In this document: one piece after another, positions 48,668-59,548 of the stretch
How positions within the stretch are numbered: position 1 is the stretch's first letter
Layout of the letters: every line of letters begins with the position of its first letter
NCBI RefSeq assembly: GCF_003254475.1
Contig: NZ_QFYQ01000001.1
Coordinates: forward strand, 620,001 to 684,000
DNA: 64,000 nt
Direction of reading: 5' to 3'
From: Phenylobacterium soli
Lineage (GTDB): Bacteria; Pseudomonadota; Alphaproteobacteria; Caulobacterales; Caulobacteraceae
Notes under the pieces: generated by a model
Databases searched by the model: none
Told to the model about the DNA's origin: nothing
The model's input: only the letters and a program-made list of their open reading frames with translations
Translations under genes and position numbers: made by a program

Positions 48668-49516
48668 CTAGGCGGCGCCCTCGGGCGCTTCCGCCCGGGC
48701 CCCGGCCACGAAGGCCTCGACGAGCTCGTCGTAGAGGTCGAAGCGCTTGTAGGCGCGGAAGTCCGGCGTGGCGCTGCGCCAGGCCTGCGTGAAGGCCGCG
48801 AGCCGCTCCGGGCTCTGCGCCACGCTGGCCAGCGGCCCGACCCACACGCGGATCGTGAACAGCGCGCCGCCGGTGCGCGGCAGGCGGCGCAGGGTCTGGC
48901 GCTCCACCCGCAGGCTCAGCGCCCGGCCGGCCTCGGCCGCGTCGATCTCGCCGATGCGGGCGCGGATCGGCCCTGAGTCCGGGGTGTGCAGCTCCGGGGT
49001 GTTCAGCACCGTCCAGTTGCGCCGCTCGAGGATCAGGTCGGGCCGCAGCCCCTCGAAGATCCGCTGCACGCGGGTCAGGAAGCGGCCGCCGAACCCGTTC
49101 ACCGGCCCGTGCAGCTCGGCCAGGCTCCTGCCCACCACCTCGCCGGCCTTGAAGAAGCTTCCGGCCGACAGCGACAGGGCCGTCAGGCGCCACTCACCGT
49201 CGATCTTCTGCATCAGGCAAAGGTCGTCGGAGACCCGCCGGGCGGCGGCGTAGAGCGGCGGCCAGTCCTGTCCCGGTCCCTCCGCCTGCGGATCTGCGGG
49301 GCCGATGGCCGCCTCGACCAGCTCCAGCACCTCCTGCTGGGCTTCGCGCGATCCGGGCGCCTCGGCCCACACCAGCGCCGGGACGCTGGCGAACAGCGGG
49401 TCCTTGCGCCGCCAGGGCTCCGCCTCGCCGCCCTCCAGCCATTGGGCCTCGGTGATCGGCTTCAGCCCGATGGAGAAGTCGCCGCCGTCCTCCCAGGGGC
49501 GATGGGGCAGGCTCAT
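48668..49516 (-). CDS. DUF3445 protein, haem-dependent oxidative N-demethylase family
   Basis: The 282-residue protein carries the DUF3445 pattern: FSIGLKPITEAQWLE, DDLCLMQKIDGEWRLTALSLSAGSFF, VVGRSLAELHGPVNGF, ILERRNWTVLNTPELHTP and RVERQTLRRLPRTGGALFTIRVW. A related subunit demethylates dimethylamine; here no partner subunits are adjacent, so the substrate is unknown. It overlaps the VanZ-like gene by 4 bp. Confidence 0.85.
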   Translation of the reverse strand: MSLPHRPWEDGGDFSIGLKPITEAQWLEGGEAEPWRRKDPLFASVPALVWAEAPGSREAQQEVLELVEAAIGPADPQAEGPGQDWPPLYAAARRVSDDLCLMQKIDGEWRLTALSLSAGSFFKAGEVVGRSLAELHGPVNGFGGRFLTRVQRIFEGLRPDLILERRNWTVLNTPELHTPDSGPIRARIGEIDAAEAGRALSLRVERQTLRRLPRTGGALFTIRVWVGPLASVAQSPERLAAFTQAWRSATPDFRAYKRFDLYDELVEAFVAGARAEAPEGAA

Positions 49517-49866
49517 GCGCGCCTCCGTCCGACGAGCGCGAAGCCGGCGCCGGCGACGGTGACGCCCACCGTGTCGGCCACCACGTCGCGCCAGTCGGAA
49601 TCGCGGTGGATCGCCGGCGTGCCCTGCAGCACCTCCACCAGCACCCCGAGCGCCAGGGCGAAGCCCGCCACGCGCCAGGGGCGCGCCGGGAACAGCACCA
49701 GCCCGAGGCCGGCCAGCACGGCCCAGGCCGTGGCGTGCTCGGCCTTGTCCCAGAGGCTCACCTGCGGCAGCTCGCGGGCCGGCGCCAGGCACAGATAGAG
49801 CAGAACGGCGATCGCCAGGGCGTAGAGCCCCAGGCGCAGCACCACCGGCAGACGGTCGATACCCAT
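49513..49866 (-). CDS. VanZ-like small membrane protein
   Basis: The 117-residue protein has about four hydrophobic helices. LPQVSLWDKAEHATAWAVLAGLG, the conserved Lys and His of the VanZ pattern, and GVLVEVLQGTPAIHRDSDWRDVVADTVGV (E-x-x-Q and the R-D-x-x-D-x-x-x-N/T-like end) identify the VanZ-like superfamily. Function unknown; upstream of the DUF3445 gene with ATGA overlap. Confidence 0.8.
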   Translation of the reverse strand: MGIDRLPVVLRLGLYALAIAVLLYLCLAPARELPQVSLWDKAEHATAWAVLAGLGLVLFPARPWRVAGFALALGVLVEVLQGTPAIHRDSDWRDVVADTVGVTVAGAGFALVGRRRA

Positions 49867-49933
49867 GCGCGCCTTCTTGCACGTCCCGGTCGGCGTCTCT
49901 AGACCGCCTGGGGTTCAGGAGATGGAGCGGCAG

Positions 49934-50578
49934 ATGGCGGTCGAGGCGGTGATCTGGGATTTCGGCGGGGTCTTCACCTCCTCGCCGTTCGAGGCCTTCA
50001 ACCGCCTGGAGGCCGAGATCGGCGCGCCGAAGGATCACATCCGGCGGGTCAACGCCACGAACCACCACGAGAACGCCTGGGCGCTTTTCGAGCGGAACGA
50101 GATCGACGCCGCCCGCTTCGACGAGTTGTTCCTGGAGGAATCCACCGCGCTGGGCTTCCCGATCCGCGGCCGCGACGTGCTTCCGAGGCTCTCCGGCGAG
50201 CTGCGCCCGCGGATGGTCGAGGCGCTGAAGGCCTGCAAGCAGCACTTCAAGGTCGGCTGCATCACCAACAACGTGGTCTCGATGCACAGCCCCGGCCAGA
50301 ACGAGGTCCAGCAGGCGGCAGGGGCCATGGGCCAGGTGATGCCGTTCTTCGACGCCATCATCGAGAGCTCCAAGGCGGGCGTCAGGAAGCCCGACCCCAA
50401 GATCTACCTGATGATGTGCGAGCTCCTGGGCGTGGCGCCGCAGAACTGCGTCTACCTCGACGACCTCGGCATCAACTGCAAGCCGGCCCACGAGCTCGGC
50501 ATGAAGGCCATCAAGGTGGTGGACGTCGACCAGACCCTGGCCGAGCTCGCCGCCGCCACGGGCCTTTCCTTCGCATGA
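49934..50578 (+). CDS. HAD-superfamily hydrolase (subfamily IA)
   Basis: The 214-residue phosphatase-like protein carries motif [14 protein letters not shown], motif II in VGCITNNV, the Lys in [14 protein letters not shown], and motif IV in [14 protein letters not shown]. Motif I has DFGGV, in which the second Asp is replaced by Gly, as in the epoxide-hydrolase N-terminal/ACAD10 branch. Substrate unknown. ATG 49934 has GGAG 6 bp upstream. It overlaps the next gene (ATGA). Confidence 0.85.
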   Translation: MAVEAVIWDFGGVFTSSPFEAFNRLEAEIGAPKDHIRRVNATNHHENAWALFERNEIDAARFDELFLEESTALGFPIRGRDVLPRLSGELRPRMVEALKACKQHFKVGCITNNVVSMHSPGQNEVQQAAGAMGQVMPFFDAIIESSKAGVRKPDPKIYLMMCELLGVAPQNCVYLDDLGINCKPAHELGMKAIKVVDVDQTLAELAAATGLSFA

Positions 50579-50880
50579 GCCGGCCGGTGAAGATCGGCGC
50601 CGCCGAGGCGCTCAAGGGCCTGCCGGCCTGGTCGGCGGTCGAGGGCGGCCGCGACGCCATCCGCCGGACCTTCGTCTTCGCCGACTTCAACGCGGCCTTC
50701 GGCTTCATGACCCGGGTGGCGCTGATGGCCGACAAGCTCGACCACCATCCGGAATGGTTCAACGTCTACAACCGGGTCGAGGTGACGCTGGCCACCCACG
50801 ACGCCGACGGGGTCACCGAACTCGACGTGACCCTGGCGACGTTCATGGACCAGGCGGCCGGCGATCTCCGCGCAAAGTAG
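50575..50880 (+). CDS. phhB: Pterin-4a-carbinolamine dehydratase
   Basis: The 101-residue protein has the PCD/DCoH core: [40 protein letters not shown] (the E/D-K-x-x-HHP catalytic motif) and [12 protein letters not shown]. It recycles tetrahydropterin for aromatic amino acid hydroxylases. No hydroxylase is in the window, and some members instead act in molybdopterin metabolism. Confidence 0.9.
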   Translation: MSRPVKIGAAEALKGLPAWSAVEGGRDAIRRTFVFADFNAAFGFMTRVALMADKLDHHPEWFNVYNRVEVTLATHDADGVTELDVTLATFMDQAAGDLRAK

Positions 50881-50935
50881 TCAGCCCTCACACCTCGGCG
50901 GGAGCGGCCACAAGAAGCGAAGGAGGAGACACCAA

Positions 50936-51712
50936 ATGCCAGGACGGGTCGCGGGCAAGAAGGCCTTCATCACCGGCGGGGCCCAGGGTCTGGGCGCGGC
51001 CATGGCGCGCAAGCTGGCGGCCGAAGGCGCCAAGGTGAGCGTCGCCGACATCAACATCGAGGGCGCCAAGGCGGTGGCCGCGGAGATCAACGCCGCGCAC
51101 GGCGAGGGCACGGCCTTCGCCTTCCCGCTCGACGTCACCAAGGAGGATCAGTGGATCTTCGCCCTGGAGGAGGCCGATGCGGCCATGGGCGGGATCAGCG
51201 TGCTGGTCAACAACGCCGGCATCTCCATCGGCGGCAACATCGAGCAGCTCTCCTTCGACGACTGGAAGAAGGTGATGAGCGTCAACGTCGACTCGGTCTT
51301 CCTCGGGACCAAGCACGCCCTGAAGTACATGCGTCAGAACCAGCCCGGCTCAATCATCAACATCTCCTCGATCGCCGGCCTGATCGCGGCCCACAACTCG
51401 CCGTCCTACAACGCCTCCAAGGCGGGGGTCTGGCTGCTGTCGAAGGGGATCGCCCTGCACTGCGCCAAGCAGAAGCTCGACATCCGCTCGAACTCGATCC
51501 ACCCGACCTTCATCGACACGCCGATCCTCGACCCGCTGCGCCAGCAGTTCGGCAAGGAGGAGGCCGAGGCCAAGCTCGCGCGGCAGGTCCCCCTGGGCAA
51601 GATCGGCCAGCCGGACGACATCGCCAATGCGGTGCTCTACCTGGCCTCCGACGAGAGCAAGTTCATGACCGGCGCCGAGCTCAAGCTCGACGGCGGCATC
51701 AGCGCGATGTGA
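50936..51712 (+). CDS. Short-chain dehydrogenase/reductase
   Basis: This 258-residue NAD(P)-dependent enzyme carries FITGGAQGLGAAMARKL (cofactor loop), ADINIEGAKAV with Asp favouring NAD, VLVNNAGISIGG, the Ser-Tyr-Lys triad in INISSIAGLIAAHNSPSYNASK, and a C-terminal FMTGAELKLDGG. A strong ribosome-binding site, AAGGAGGAGAC, precedes the ATG. The C-terminal pattern fits many sugar or steroid dehydrogenases, so the substrate is open. Confidence 0.92.
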   Translation: MPGRVAGKKAFITGGAQGLGAAMARKLAAEGAKVSVADINIEGAKAVAAEINAAHGEGTAFAFPLDVTKEDQWIFALEEADAAMGGISVLVNNAGISIGGNIEQLSFDDWKKVMSVNVDSVFLGTKHALKYMRQNQPGSIINISSIAGLIAAHNSPSYNASKAGVWLLSKGIALHCAKQKLDIRSNSIHPTFIDTPILDPLRQQFGKEEAEAKLARQVPLGKIGQPDDIANAVLYLASDESKFMTGAELKLDGGISAM

Positions 51713-51720
51713 GGCGTCCC

Positions 51721-51903
51721 AGGCCCTCCCCCTCAGGGGGAGGTGTCGCGAAGCGACGGAGGGGGTTGAAGCCCCAGGCCCTCCCCCTCAGGGGGAGGTG
51801 TCGCGAAGCGACGGAGGGGGTCGAAGCCCCCGAGCCTTCGACGCCTCGCCTCTCAACCCCCCTCAGTCCGTTCCGGACAGCTCCCCCTGTGGGGGAGCAT
51901 CCC
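51721..51903. repeat. Palindromic intergenic repeat, copy 5, with 55 bp tandem duplication
   Basis: A 55 bp unit (AGGCCCTCCCCCTCAGGGGG to GAAGCCCC) occurs twice head to tail, 51721-51775 and 51776-51830, with a single T/C difference. The opposite half (CAACCCCCCTCAGTCC then ACAGCTCCCCCTGTGGGGGA) completes the element. It fills the gap between the convergent SDR gene and the secreted-protein gene. Confidence 0.9.
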
Positions 51904-51905
51904 GC

Positions 51906-52307
51906 TCAGCTCACCAGGATCGCGCCGAGCAGCAGGCGCGCGCCCGGGCGGCCCAGGGCGGCGTCGGCCTCGCGCTGCAGGGCGCGGCCGATGAAGTCGG
52001 CGTTGGGCGGCACGTTCGGCGGCAGGCCGGCGGCGTAGATCATCACCGTCTGCAGGAAGGCCGCGCGCAGCCGGGGCAGCGAGGCCTCGGCGCGGGCCCG
52101 CAGGCCGGCGTCGGGAATGTCGAGCCCGCATTCCACGGACAGCACGCCGCGGCGGCCGTTGGCCTTGGTGGTGGCCCCGGTCAGGGTGTCCATGGCCACG
52201 TAGGTGGCGCCGCCGACGCGCTTCTTCGGATCCTCCTTCTCGCCGGCCAGCGCCGACGCCGGCGCCAGGACGAGGCAGATCAGCGGCAGAAGATCACGCC
52301 GGCGCAT
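51906..52307 (-). CDS. Secreted protein of unknown function
   Basis: The 133-residue product has a signal peptide (MRRRDLLPLICLVLAPASALA, cleavage at ALA-GE). The mature domain has a beta segment (GGATYVAMDTLTGATT), VECGLDIPDAGLRARAEASLPRL and a helical end. The overall layout is vaguely like FliL-type domains (beta strand, then LR...LPRLR and a C-terminal LLGAIL strand), but I cannot assign it. The 571-residue gene stops 5 bp upstream of its start and the two are probably cotranscribed. Confidence 0.7.
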   Translation of the reverse strand: MRRRDLLPLICLVLAPASALAGEKEDPKKRVGGATYVAMDTLTGATTKANGRRGVLSVECGLDIPDAGLRARAEASLPRLRAAFLQTVMIYAAGLPPNVPPNADFIGRALQREADAALGRPGARLLLGAILVS

Positions 52308-52311
52308 CGGG

Positions 52312-54027
52312 TCAGGCGGCCAGGCCGGCCTGCTGGATCAGGCCGCGCATCTGCTCCACCTGTTCCGGCGCCTGGGAAAGCTCGATCCTGAGATCGTCGT
52401 GGCGGACCAGCTTCAGGGCCTCGGCCCGGGCGCGGTCGGCTGCGGGGCCGAGCGGCGCGGTCTCGCCGCAGGCGAGCTTGAGCAGCAGGGTCAGGCGATG
52501 CACCGCCGAGGCGCTGGCCTTGGCGAGCTGCAGGGTGAGGCGGGCGTCGGCCTCCACCAGGCCGCCGATGTCGCCGAGCTTCATCTGGATCGGCTCGCAA
52601 TCCTCTGCCACCAGGCCGCAACGGCCGGCTGCGCGCTGCAGGCTGGCCAGCGAGGCGAGCCGCCCGGCCACCCCGTCGGGCGCGTTGCGGAATTCCTTCT
52701 CGAACTTCAGAGACGAGATCACCGCCTTCAGCCAGCGGCCGGCCTGGCGCTTGTTGGCCGGGCCGATGACGTTCTCGGTGAGCCAGATCAGCGCCTCGGC
52801 CTCCTCGCGCGCCGACTTGCCGGCGCCCAGGTAGGCCTCCACGAACTCGCCGGTGGTCAGCATTTTCGACCGCGCCGAGAAGGCCGACTGCACGTCCTCG
52901 AGGGGCAGCAGCTTGCCGGCGGCCGCGGTCAGCGACATGGCGAGCGCCCGCAGCACGTCGATCTCGGAGACGGCGTCGCCGGGCCGCAGGCGCCGGGGTC
53001 CGTTCAGCTCGCGCAGGATGCGCTGGCCGATGGCCGAGCGGACGTCGAGGAAGGCGTCGTCGGCCAGCCACTTGGCGAGGCGCGTCGCGGCCGGCGACAG
53101 CGGCGGCATCACCTTGGCCACCGAGGCCTCGATGCGGATCAGGGCGTCGACCGAATCGGCCGCCGCCAGGCGGGTCATGGCGGCGAGGTTGCCGCCGAGA
53201 TCGAGCCCCTTGCCGAGGATGTCCTCGAGGCCGGGCTTGGAGCCGAGGATCTCGGCCAGCGGCTGGGCGATGGTCGCCAGGGCCAGCACCCGGGCCGGGC
53301 CCTTGGTCGGGGCGGCGTCGGCGAGGTCGAGCAGGCGCATGACCTTCTCGGTCCAGCCGCGGGCCGGGGAGATCGAGGCGGCGACGCCGGCGCCCAGCAG
53401 GTAGCCGCGTTCCGGCTCGTGCGCCACGCGCTCGGCGGCGGCGCAGAAGCCTTCCTTGTCCACGTCCGGCAGCTTGCCGGCCTTGCGGTCGCTGAGCAGC
53501 CGCTCGATCGAGCGCTCGATGAGGCTGTGGAAGGCGCGGATGATCTCGTGCACCGAGACGCCGCGGGCCTGGGCCTCGGGGATGGCGATCTTCTGGATCG
53601 CGTGCTGCAGGTCGGTGCCCGAGCTCTCGAGCTGTTCGACGAGGTCGGGGCGGTGCAGCAGTTCGAAGGGGGTGGCGTGGTTGCGCTCGAGCCAGCCTTC
53701 CAGCAGCCGGCCGATCCGCTCGCGGGCGTGGATGGTGTAGAGGTCCTGCGGCGTGACGCAGACGGGCTCGACGCTTTCGCGCACGACCGCCTTCTTGTGA
53801 ACGATCGTCTGATCGCCCGCCTTGAAGACCGTCACCGTCATGAACCCGCGAGTTTCCTCGTCGAGGGTCTCCTTGGTGACCTTGGAAGCGACCACGCGGC
53901 CCTCGCGCCAGAGATCCTCGGCGCAGCTGATCGCCGCCGCCCTGTTCTCCGTCGCCATTTCCAGCGTCCAGGTCGAGCCCGGCGTCTTTCTGACGTAGAC
54001 CTCGAAATGCACCCGTCCGTTACCCAT
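52312..54027 (-). CDS. 571-residue protein of unknown function
   Basis: ATG 54027 to TGA 52312. The N-terminal 85 residues look beta-rich and basic (GRVHFEVYVRKTPGSTWTLE, RAAAISCAEDLWREGRVVAS). The rest is almost entirely helical and Ala/Leu-rich, with no transmembrane segment or signal peptide. HARERIGRLLEGWLERN and HEIIRAFHSLIERSIERLLS are strongly amphipathic. No known catalytic motif is seen. Downstream is the small secreted-protein gene, and upstream, divergent, is chvI. It may be a scaffold, but this is a guess. Confidence 0.75.
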   Translation of the reverse strand: MGNGRVHFEVYVRKTPGSTWTLEMATENRAAAISCAEDLWREGRVVASKVTKETLDEETRGFMTVTVFKAGDQTIVHKKAVVRESVEPVCVTPQDLYTIHARERIGRLLEGWLERNHATPFELLHRPDLVEQLESSGTDLQHAIQKIAIPEAQARGVSVHEIIRAFHSLIERSIERLLSDRKAGKLPDVDKEGFCAAAERVAHEPERGYLLGAGVAASISPARGWTEKVMRLLDLADAAPTKGPARVLALATIAQPLAEILGSKPGLEDILGKGLDLGGNLAAMTRLAAADSVDALIRIEASVAKVMPPLSPAATRLAKWLADDAFLDVRSAIGQRILRELNGPRRLRPGDAVSEIDVLRALAMSLTAAAGKLLPLEDVQSAFSARSKMLTTGEFVEAYLGAGKSAREEAEALIWLTENVIGPANKRQAGRWLKAVISSLKFEKEFRNAPDGVAGRLASLASLQRAAGRCGLVAEDCEPIQMKLGDIGGLVEADARLTLQLAKASASAVHRLTLLLKLACGETAPLGPAADRARAEALKLVRHDDLRIELSQAPEQVEQMRGLIQQAGLAA

Positions 54028-54229
54028 CTTTAGGTCAGCTCCCCCCGGAGACGCCGCATAAGTTGATCGATCAACCTTAAAGCCGCGTTGATTGGACAGA
54101 CTTGCATACGGCCTTTTCGAAAAAGGCCTCCGGAAGGCTTCGAAACGCCCCCTCGCGGCGCGCCCCATTGAGGCCACGGTGCAGGCCGACTAGCTTCGCG
54201 ATTGTGTTCGAAGGAGACAGCGAACCCGA

Positions 54230-54946
54230 ATGGCCAAGATCACCCTGGTGGACGACGACGAGAACATCGTCACGTCGGTGAGCCTCGCGCTGGAGAGCCA
54301 TGGCCACGCCGTCAAAGCCTACTACGACGGGGCCGCGGGCCTGGCCGCGCTCGAGAACGAGCCGCCGGACCTGGCGATCCTGGACGTGAAGATGCCCCGC
54401 ATGGACGGCATGGAGGTGCTGCGCCGGCTGCGCCGCTCCTCCGACCTGCCGGTGATCATCCTCACCTCGAAGGACGACGAGATCGACGAGATTCTCGGCT
54501 TCAACCTCGGGGCCGACGACTACATCCACAAGCCGTTCAGCCAGCGCCTGCTGATCGAGCGGGTGAAGGCGGTGCTGCGCCGCTCGGGCATCGACGGCGA
54601 GGAGCCGGCCGGCAGCGCCGCCGCGGCGGCCGAGGCCAGCGCCCGGGCCCTCAAGCGCGGCAAGCTCACCCTCGATCCCGCCCGTCACGACTGCCTGTGG
54701 GACGGCAAGCCGGTGAAGCTCACCGTCACCGAGTTCCTGCTGCTCCAGGCCCTCGCCCAGCGCCCCGGCTTCGTGAAGAGCCGCGACAACCTGATGGACG
54801 CGGCTTACGACGATCAGGTCTATGTGGACGACCGCACGATCGACAGCCACATCAAGCGCATGCGCAAGAAGTTCCGGGAAGTGGACCCTGAGTTCGACGC
54901 GATCGAAACCCTCTATGGCGTCGGATACCGCTACCGGGAAACCTGA
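54230..54946 (+). CDS. chvI: Response regulator ChvI
   Basis: This 238-residue OmpR-family regulator has VDDDENIV, phospho-acceptor Asp52 in [22 protein letters not shown], and [29 protein letters not shown], which is very characteristic of ChvI. The winged helix includes [30 protein letters not shown] and the C-terminal TLYGVGYRY. It is paired with the ChvG kinase gene, which overlaps its end by 32 bp. The system controls envelope and acid stress responses. Confidence 0.93.
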   Translation: MAKITLVDDDENIVTSVSLALESHGHAVKAYYDGAAGLAALENEPPDLAILDVKMPRMDGMEVLRRLRRSSDLPVIILTSKDDEIDEILGFNLGADDYIHKPFSQRLLIERVKAVLRRSGIDGEEPAGSAAAAAEASARALKRGKLTLDPARHDCLWDGKPVKLTVTEFLLLQALAQRPGFVKSRDNLMDAAYDDQVYVDDRTIDSHIKRMRKKFREVDPEFDAIETLYGVGYRYRET

Positions 54947-56510
54947 GCGGGCGGCGAAGCCATCGCGCTTCCGTTGGCTGCCGGGCTCGCGCCTCGGGCG
55001 GCTGATCATCGTCCTCAACGTCCTGGGCCTGGCGATCCTCATCGCCGGGGCCCTGGTGCTGAACGAGCTGCGCCGCGGCCTCGTGAACGCGCGCATCGAC
55101 AGCCTGACCACTCAGGGCGAGCTGATCGCCACGATCATGGACGAGTACGCCACGGCCGGCGATCCCGAGCCGATGATGAACTCGGCCCTCGGCAGCCAGA
55201 TGCTGCAGATGCTGGCCAATCCCAAGACCCAGCGCGCCCGGCTGTTCGACGCCCAGGGCCACATCGTCGCCGACAGCGACTGGGTGGCCGACCGGGTGCA
55301 GTGGCGCGTCCTGCCGCCGGCCCGCAAGCGCGGCGAGACCGGCAATCGCTTCGAGCTGCGGCGGCTGCGCAGCCCGCCGTCGGAGAGACAGGCGCACCAG
55401 GAGCTGCAGGCCGAGGTCGCCCACGCCCTGAAGGGCCAGCGCTGGGCCGGGATGCGGGTCGGCGAGGACGGCAAGCGGGTGGTCTCGGTGTCGATCCCGA
55501 TCCAGCGGGTCCAGGCGGTGCTCGGCGTCCTCACCCTGGAGGCCAACGACGTCGACGCGATCATCGCCCGCGAGCGCGCGGCGCTGATCCCGTTCATCCT
55601 CATCGCCATCGCGGTGACCCTGTCCTCCTCGCTGCTGCTCAACCGGCTGATCGCCCAGCCGGTGCGCCGCCTGGCGCGCGCCGCCGACAGCGTGCGCCTG
55701 TCCCGCGCCCGGGCGATCTCCCTGCCCGACCTCGCCACCCGCGACGACGAGCTCGGCGACCTCACCCGCAGCCTCGAGGACATGACGGATTCGCTGTCCG
55801 AGCGGATGGACGCCATCGAGCGCTTCGCCGCCGACGTGGCGCACGAGATCCGCAACCCGCTGACTTCCCTGCGCTCGGCGGTGGAGACCCTCGACCTGGT
55901 CAAGGACCCGGCTGCGCGCGAGCGCCTGCTGGCCATCCTCAAGAACGACGTCCAGCGCCTCGACCGCCTGGTCACCGACATCTCCAACGCCTCGCGCCTT
56001 GACGCCGAGCTGTCGCGCGACCAGCCGAAGTTCATCGACATGGAGCGGCTGATCTTCGACGTGGTCGCCCTCTACCAGGCGACCGCCAAGCCGGGCGACG
56101 TCAGTGTCCGCTTCGTGCCGCCCCAGGGACTGGAGCCGCCGGCGGTGATGGGTCGCGAGGGCCCCTTGAGCCAGATCTTCCGCAACCTGATCGACAACGC
56201 CCGCTCCTTCTCCCCGCCGGGCGGCGAGGTGGTGGTCGGCCTCGCCAAGGCCAAGAACCTGGTGGTCGCCACGGTCGCCGACTCCGGTCCGGGCATCCCG
56301 CCGGAGAACCTCGAGACGGTGTTCGAGCGGTTCTACACCTCGCGGCCCAAGGGCGCGGCGTTCGGCGGCAACTCCGGGCTCGGCCTCTCCATCGCCCGCC
56401 AGATCGCCCAGGCCCACGGCGGCGCCCTGCGCGCCGCCAACCGGATGAATCCCGACGGCACGGTGGGCGGGGCGAGCTTCATCCTCACCCTGCCCGAGGC
56501 GCGGGGATGA
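54915..56510 (+). CDS. chvG: Sensor histidine kinase ChvG
   Basis: The 531-residue kinase has one transmembrane helix near residues 30-50, a periplasmic sensing region (about 55-220), a second helix near 225-245 ([20 protein letters not shown]) and HAMP. The H-box is [19 protein letters not shown], followed by N-box [11 protein letters not shown] and G boxes VADSGPGIP and [22 protein letters not shown] 54915 lies inside chvI. Confidence 0.92.
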   Translation: MASDTATGKPERAAKPSRFRWLPGSRLGRLIIVLNVLGLAILIAGALVLNELRRGLVNARIDSLTTQGELIATIMDEYATAGDPEPMMNSALGSQMLQMLANPKTQRARLFDAQGHIVADSDWVADRVQWRVLPPARKRGETGNRFELRRLRSPPSERQAHQELQAEVAHALKGQRWAGMRVGEDGKRVVSVSIPIQRVQAVLGVLTLEANDVDAIIARERAALIPFILIAIAVTLSSSLLLNRLIAQPVRRLARAADSVRLSRARAISLPDLATRDDELGDLTRSLEDMTDSLSERMDAIERFAADVAHEIRNPLTSLRSAVETLDLVKDPAARERLLAILKNDVQRLDRLVTDISNASRLDAELSRDQPKFIDMERLIFDVVALYQATAKPGDVSVRFVPPQGLEPPAVMGREGPLSQIFRNLIDNARSFSPPGGEVVVGLAKAKNLVVATVADSGPGIPPENLETVFERFYTSRPKGAAFGGNSGLGLSIARQIAQAHGGALRAANRMNPDGTVGGASFILTLPEARG

Positions 56511-56944
56511 GCGTCCGTCACGCCGGCCTCGTCGCCCTGCGCCTTCGCGGCCGCTGGGCCGGCGCGCTCATCGAGGGCCCCTCGGGGTCCGGCAAGAGCG
56601 ACCTCGCCCTGCGCTGCCTGGACGCCGGCTTCCGCCTGGTGGCCGACGACCGCACCCTCGTCTGGCGCTCCGAAGGCCGGCTGTTCGGCCGTGCGCCGGA
56701 CAGCCTGGCCGGCCTCATCGAGGTTCGCGGCCTCGACGTGGTGGCCGAGCCGCACCTGCCGTTCTGCGAGATCCTGCTGGCCGCGCGCTGCGGCGAACCC
56801 GAGCGGATCCCGGGTCCGCAGACCCTGGACGTCCTCGGCCGCGAGCTGCCGCTGGTGGTGCTCGCCGCACGAGAATCCTCGGCCCCTGCGAAACTCAGTC
56901 GCGCGCTCGCGAGGTTTGACGGTGGCCCTGATCGTCGTATGTAG
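56507..56944 (+). CDS. hprK: HPr kinase/phosphorylase (short alphaproteobacterial type)
   Basis: This 145-residue enzyme is the P-loop half only; the N-terminal domain of Firmicutes HprK is missing, as is normal in alphaproteobacteria. Walker A is LIEGPSGSGKSDLALR, and LIEVRGLDVV is the HprK signature region. It phosphorylates a Ser of HPr. It starts by ATGA overlap with chvG, linking the envelope sensor and the PTS. Confidence 0.92.
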   Translation: MSVRHAGLVALRLRGRWAGALIEGPSGSGKSDLALRCLDAGFRLVADDRTLVWRSEGRLFGRAPDSLAGLIEVRGLDVVAEPHLPFCEILLAARCGEPERIPGPQTLDVLGRELPLVVLAARESSAPAKLSRALARFDGGPDRRM

Positions 56945-57006
56945 CACGGCTCGCGGAGAAGACGTCTCACGCCGCGGCGGGTGGGGATACCCTTGAGAGC
57001 AATGGC

Positions 57007-57411
57007 ATGATCGGGCTCGTGATCGTCACGCACGGGCGACTGGCGGAGGAGTTCATCTTCGCCATGGAGCATGTGGTCGGCCCCCAGACGGCGGTCGAGG
57101 CGATCTGCATCGGTCCCGACGACGACATGGAAAAGCGCCGCCAGGACATCCTGGCCGCCTGCGGCCGCGTCGATTCCGGACAGGGCGTCATCCTGCTCAC
57201 CGACATGTTCGGCGGCACGCCCTCGAACCTCGCCATCTCGGTGATGGAGCAGACCCGCGCCGAGGTGATCGCCGGCCTCAACCTGCCGATGCTCATCAAG
57301 CTGGCCAGCGTCCGCAACCGCCAGAACCTCGAGGACTGCGTCGCCTGCGCCCAGGAAGCCGGCCGCAAGTACATCTCGGTCGCCTCCTACGTCCTGGCGG
57401 GGGAGAAGTGA
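57007..57411 (+). CDS. PTS EIIA component, mannose type
   Basis: The 134-residue EIIA-Man/AgaF-like protein has phosphorylation site His9 in VIVTHGRLAEEF, and LLTDMFGGTPSN is the family's Gly-rich turn. No EIIB, EIIC or EIID sugar-transport components are nearby, so it is likely a regulatory EIIA that takes phosphate from HPr. 62 bp separate it from hprK. Confidence 0.92.
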   Translation: MIGLVIVTHGRLAEEFIFAMEHVVGPQTAVEAICIGPDDDMEKRRQDILAACGRVDSGQGVILLTDMFGGTPSNLAISVMEQTRAEVIAGLNLPMLIKLASVRNRQNLEDCVACAQEAGRKYISVASYVLAGEK

Positions 57412-57686
57412 GCGAACCGCTCAGCCGCACCGTCGAGATCGTCAACAAGCGCGGCCTGCACGCCCGCGCCTCCGCCAAGTTCGTCAAGGTCGCCTCGGGG
57501 TTCGACGCCGAGGTGCGCGTCGCCAAGGACGGCCAGGCCGTCGACGCCCGCTCGATCATGGGCCTGATGATGCTCGCCGCCGGCCCCGGCTGCTGCATCG
57601 AGATCGAGGCCGAGGGCCCCGAGGCCCAGGCCGCCCTCGACGCCCTCTCCCACCTCGTCCAGTCCCGCTTCGACGAGGACGAGTAA
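57408..57686 (+). CDS. Phosphocarrier protein HPr
   Basis: This 92-residue HPr has phospho-His18 in NKRGLHARASAKFVKVASGF and regulatory Ser49 in DARSIMGLMMLAAGPG, the target of HprK. GTG start overlapping the EIIA stop (GTGA). In this lineage the hprK-EIIA-HPr chain has regulatory rather than sugar-uptake roles. Confidence 0.94.
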   Translation: MSEPLSRTVEIVNKRGLHARASAKFVKVASGFDAEVRVAKDGQAVDARSIMGLMMLAAGPGCCIEIEAEGPEAQAALDALSHLVQSRFDEDE

Positions 57687-57695
57687 GCCCGAGCC

Positions 57696-59386
<1,691 letters not shown>

Positions 59387-59511
59387 GTTGGAACCCCCAG
59401 GACCCACCAGATAGGGACCCGAGGACGGTTGAGCTAGGGCCAGGCCGACGCCCGTGTCTCCCGCTTACGGCGCGAGCCGGCTCAGGCCTTCACGTCGATC
59501 TGCTGCCCATC

Positions 59512-59545
59512 GCCTCTCCCCCGGACTTCGCATCGGGGAGAGGGT
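59512..59545. repeat. Short palindromic repeat
   Basis: CCTCTCCCCCGGACTTCGCA followed by CGGGGAGAGGG is a single short-family hairpin next to the bioB stop. Confidence 0.7.
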
Positions 59546-59548
59546 TGC

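Noticed and set aside
51721..51830. Possible CRISPR array
   Set aside because: Only two head-to-tail copies with no spacers, and the unit belongs to the dispersed palindromic repeat family.
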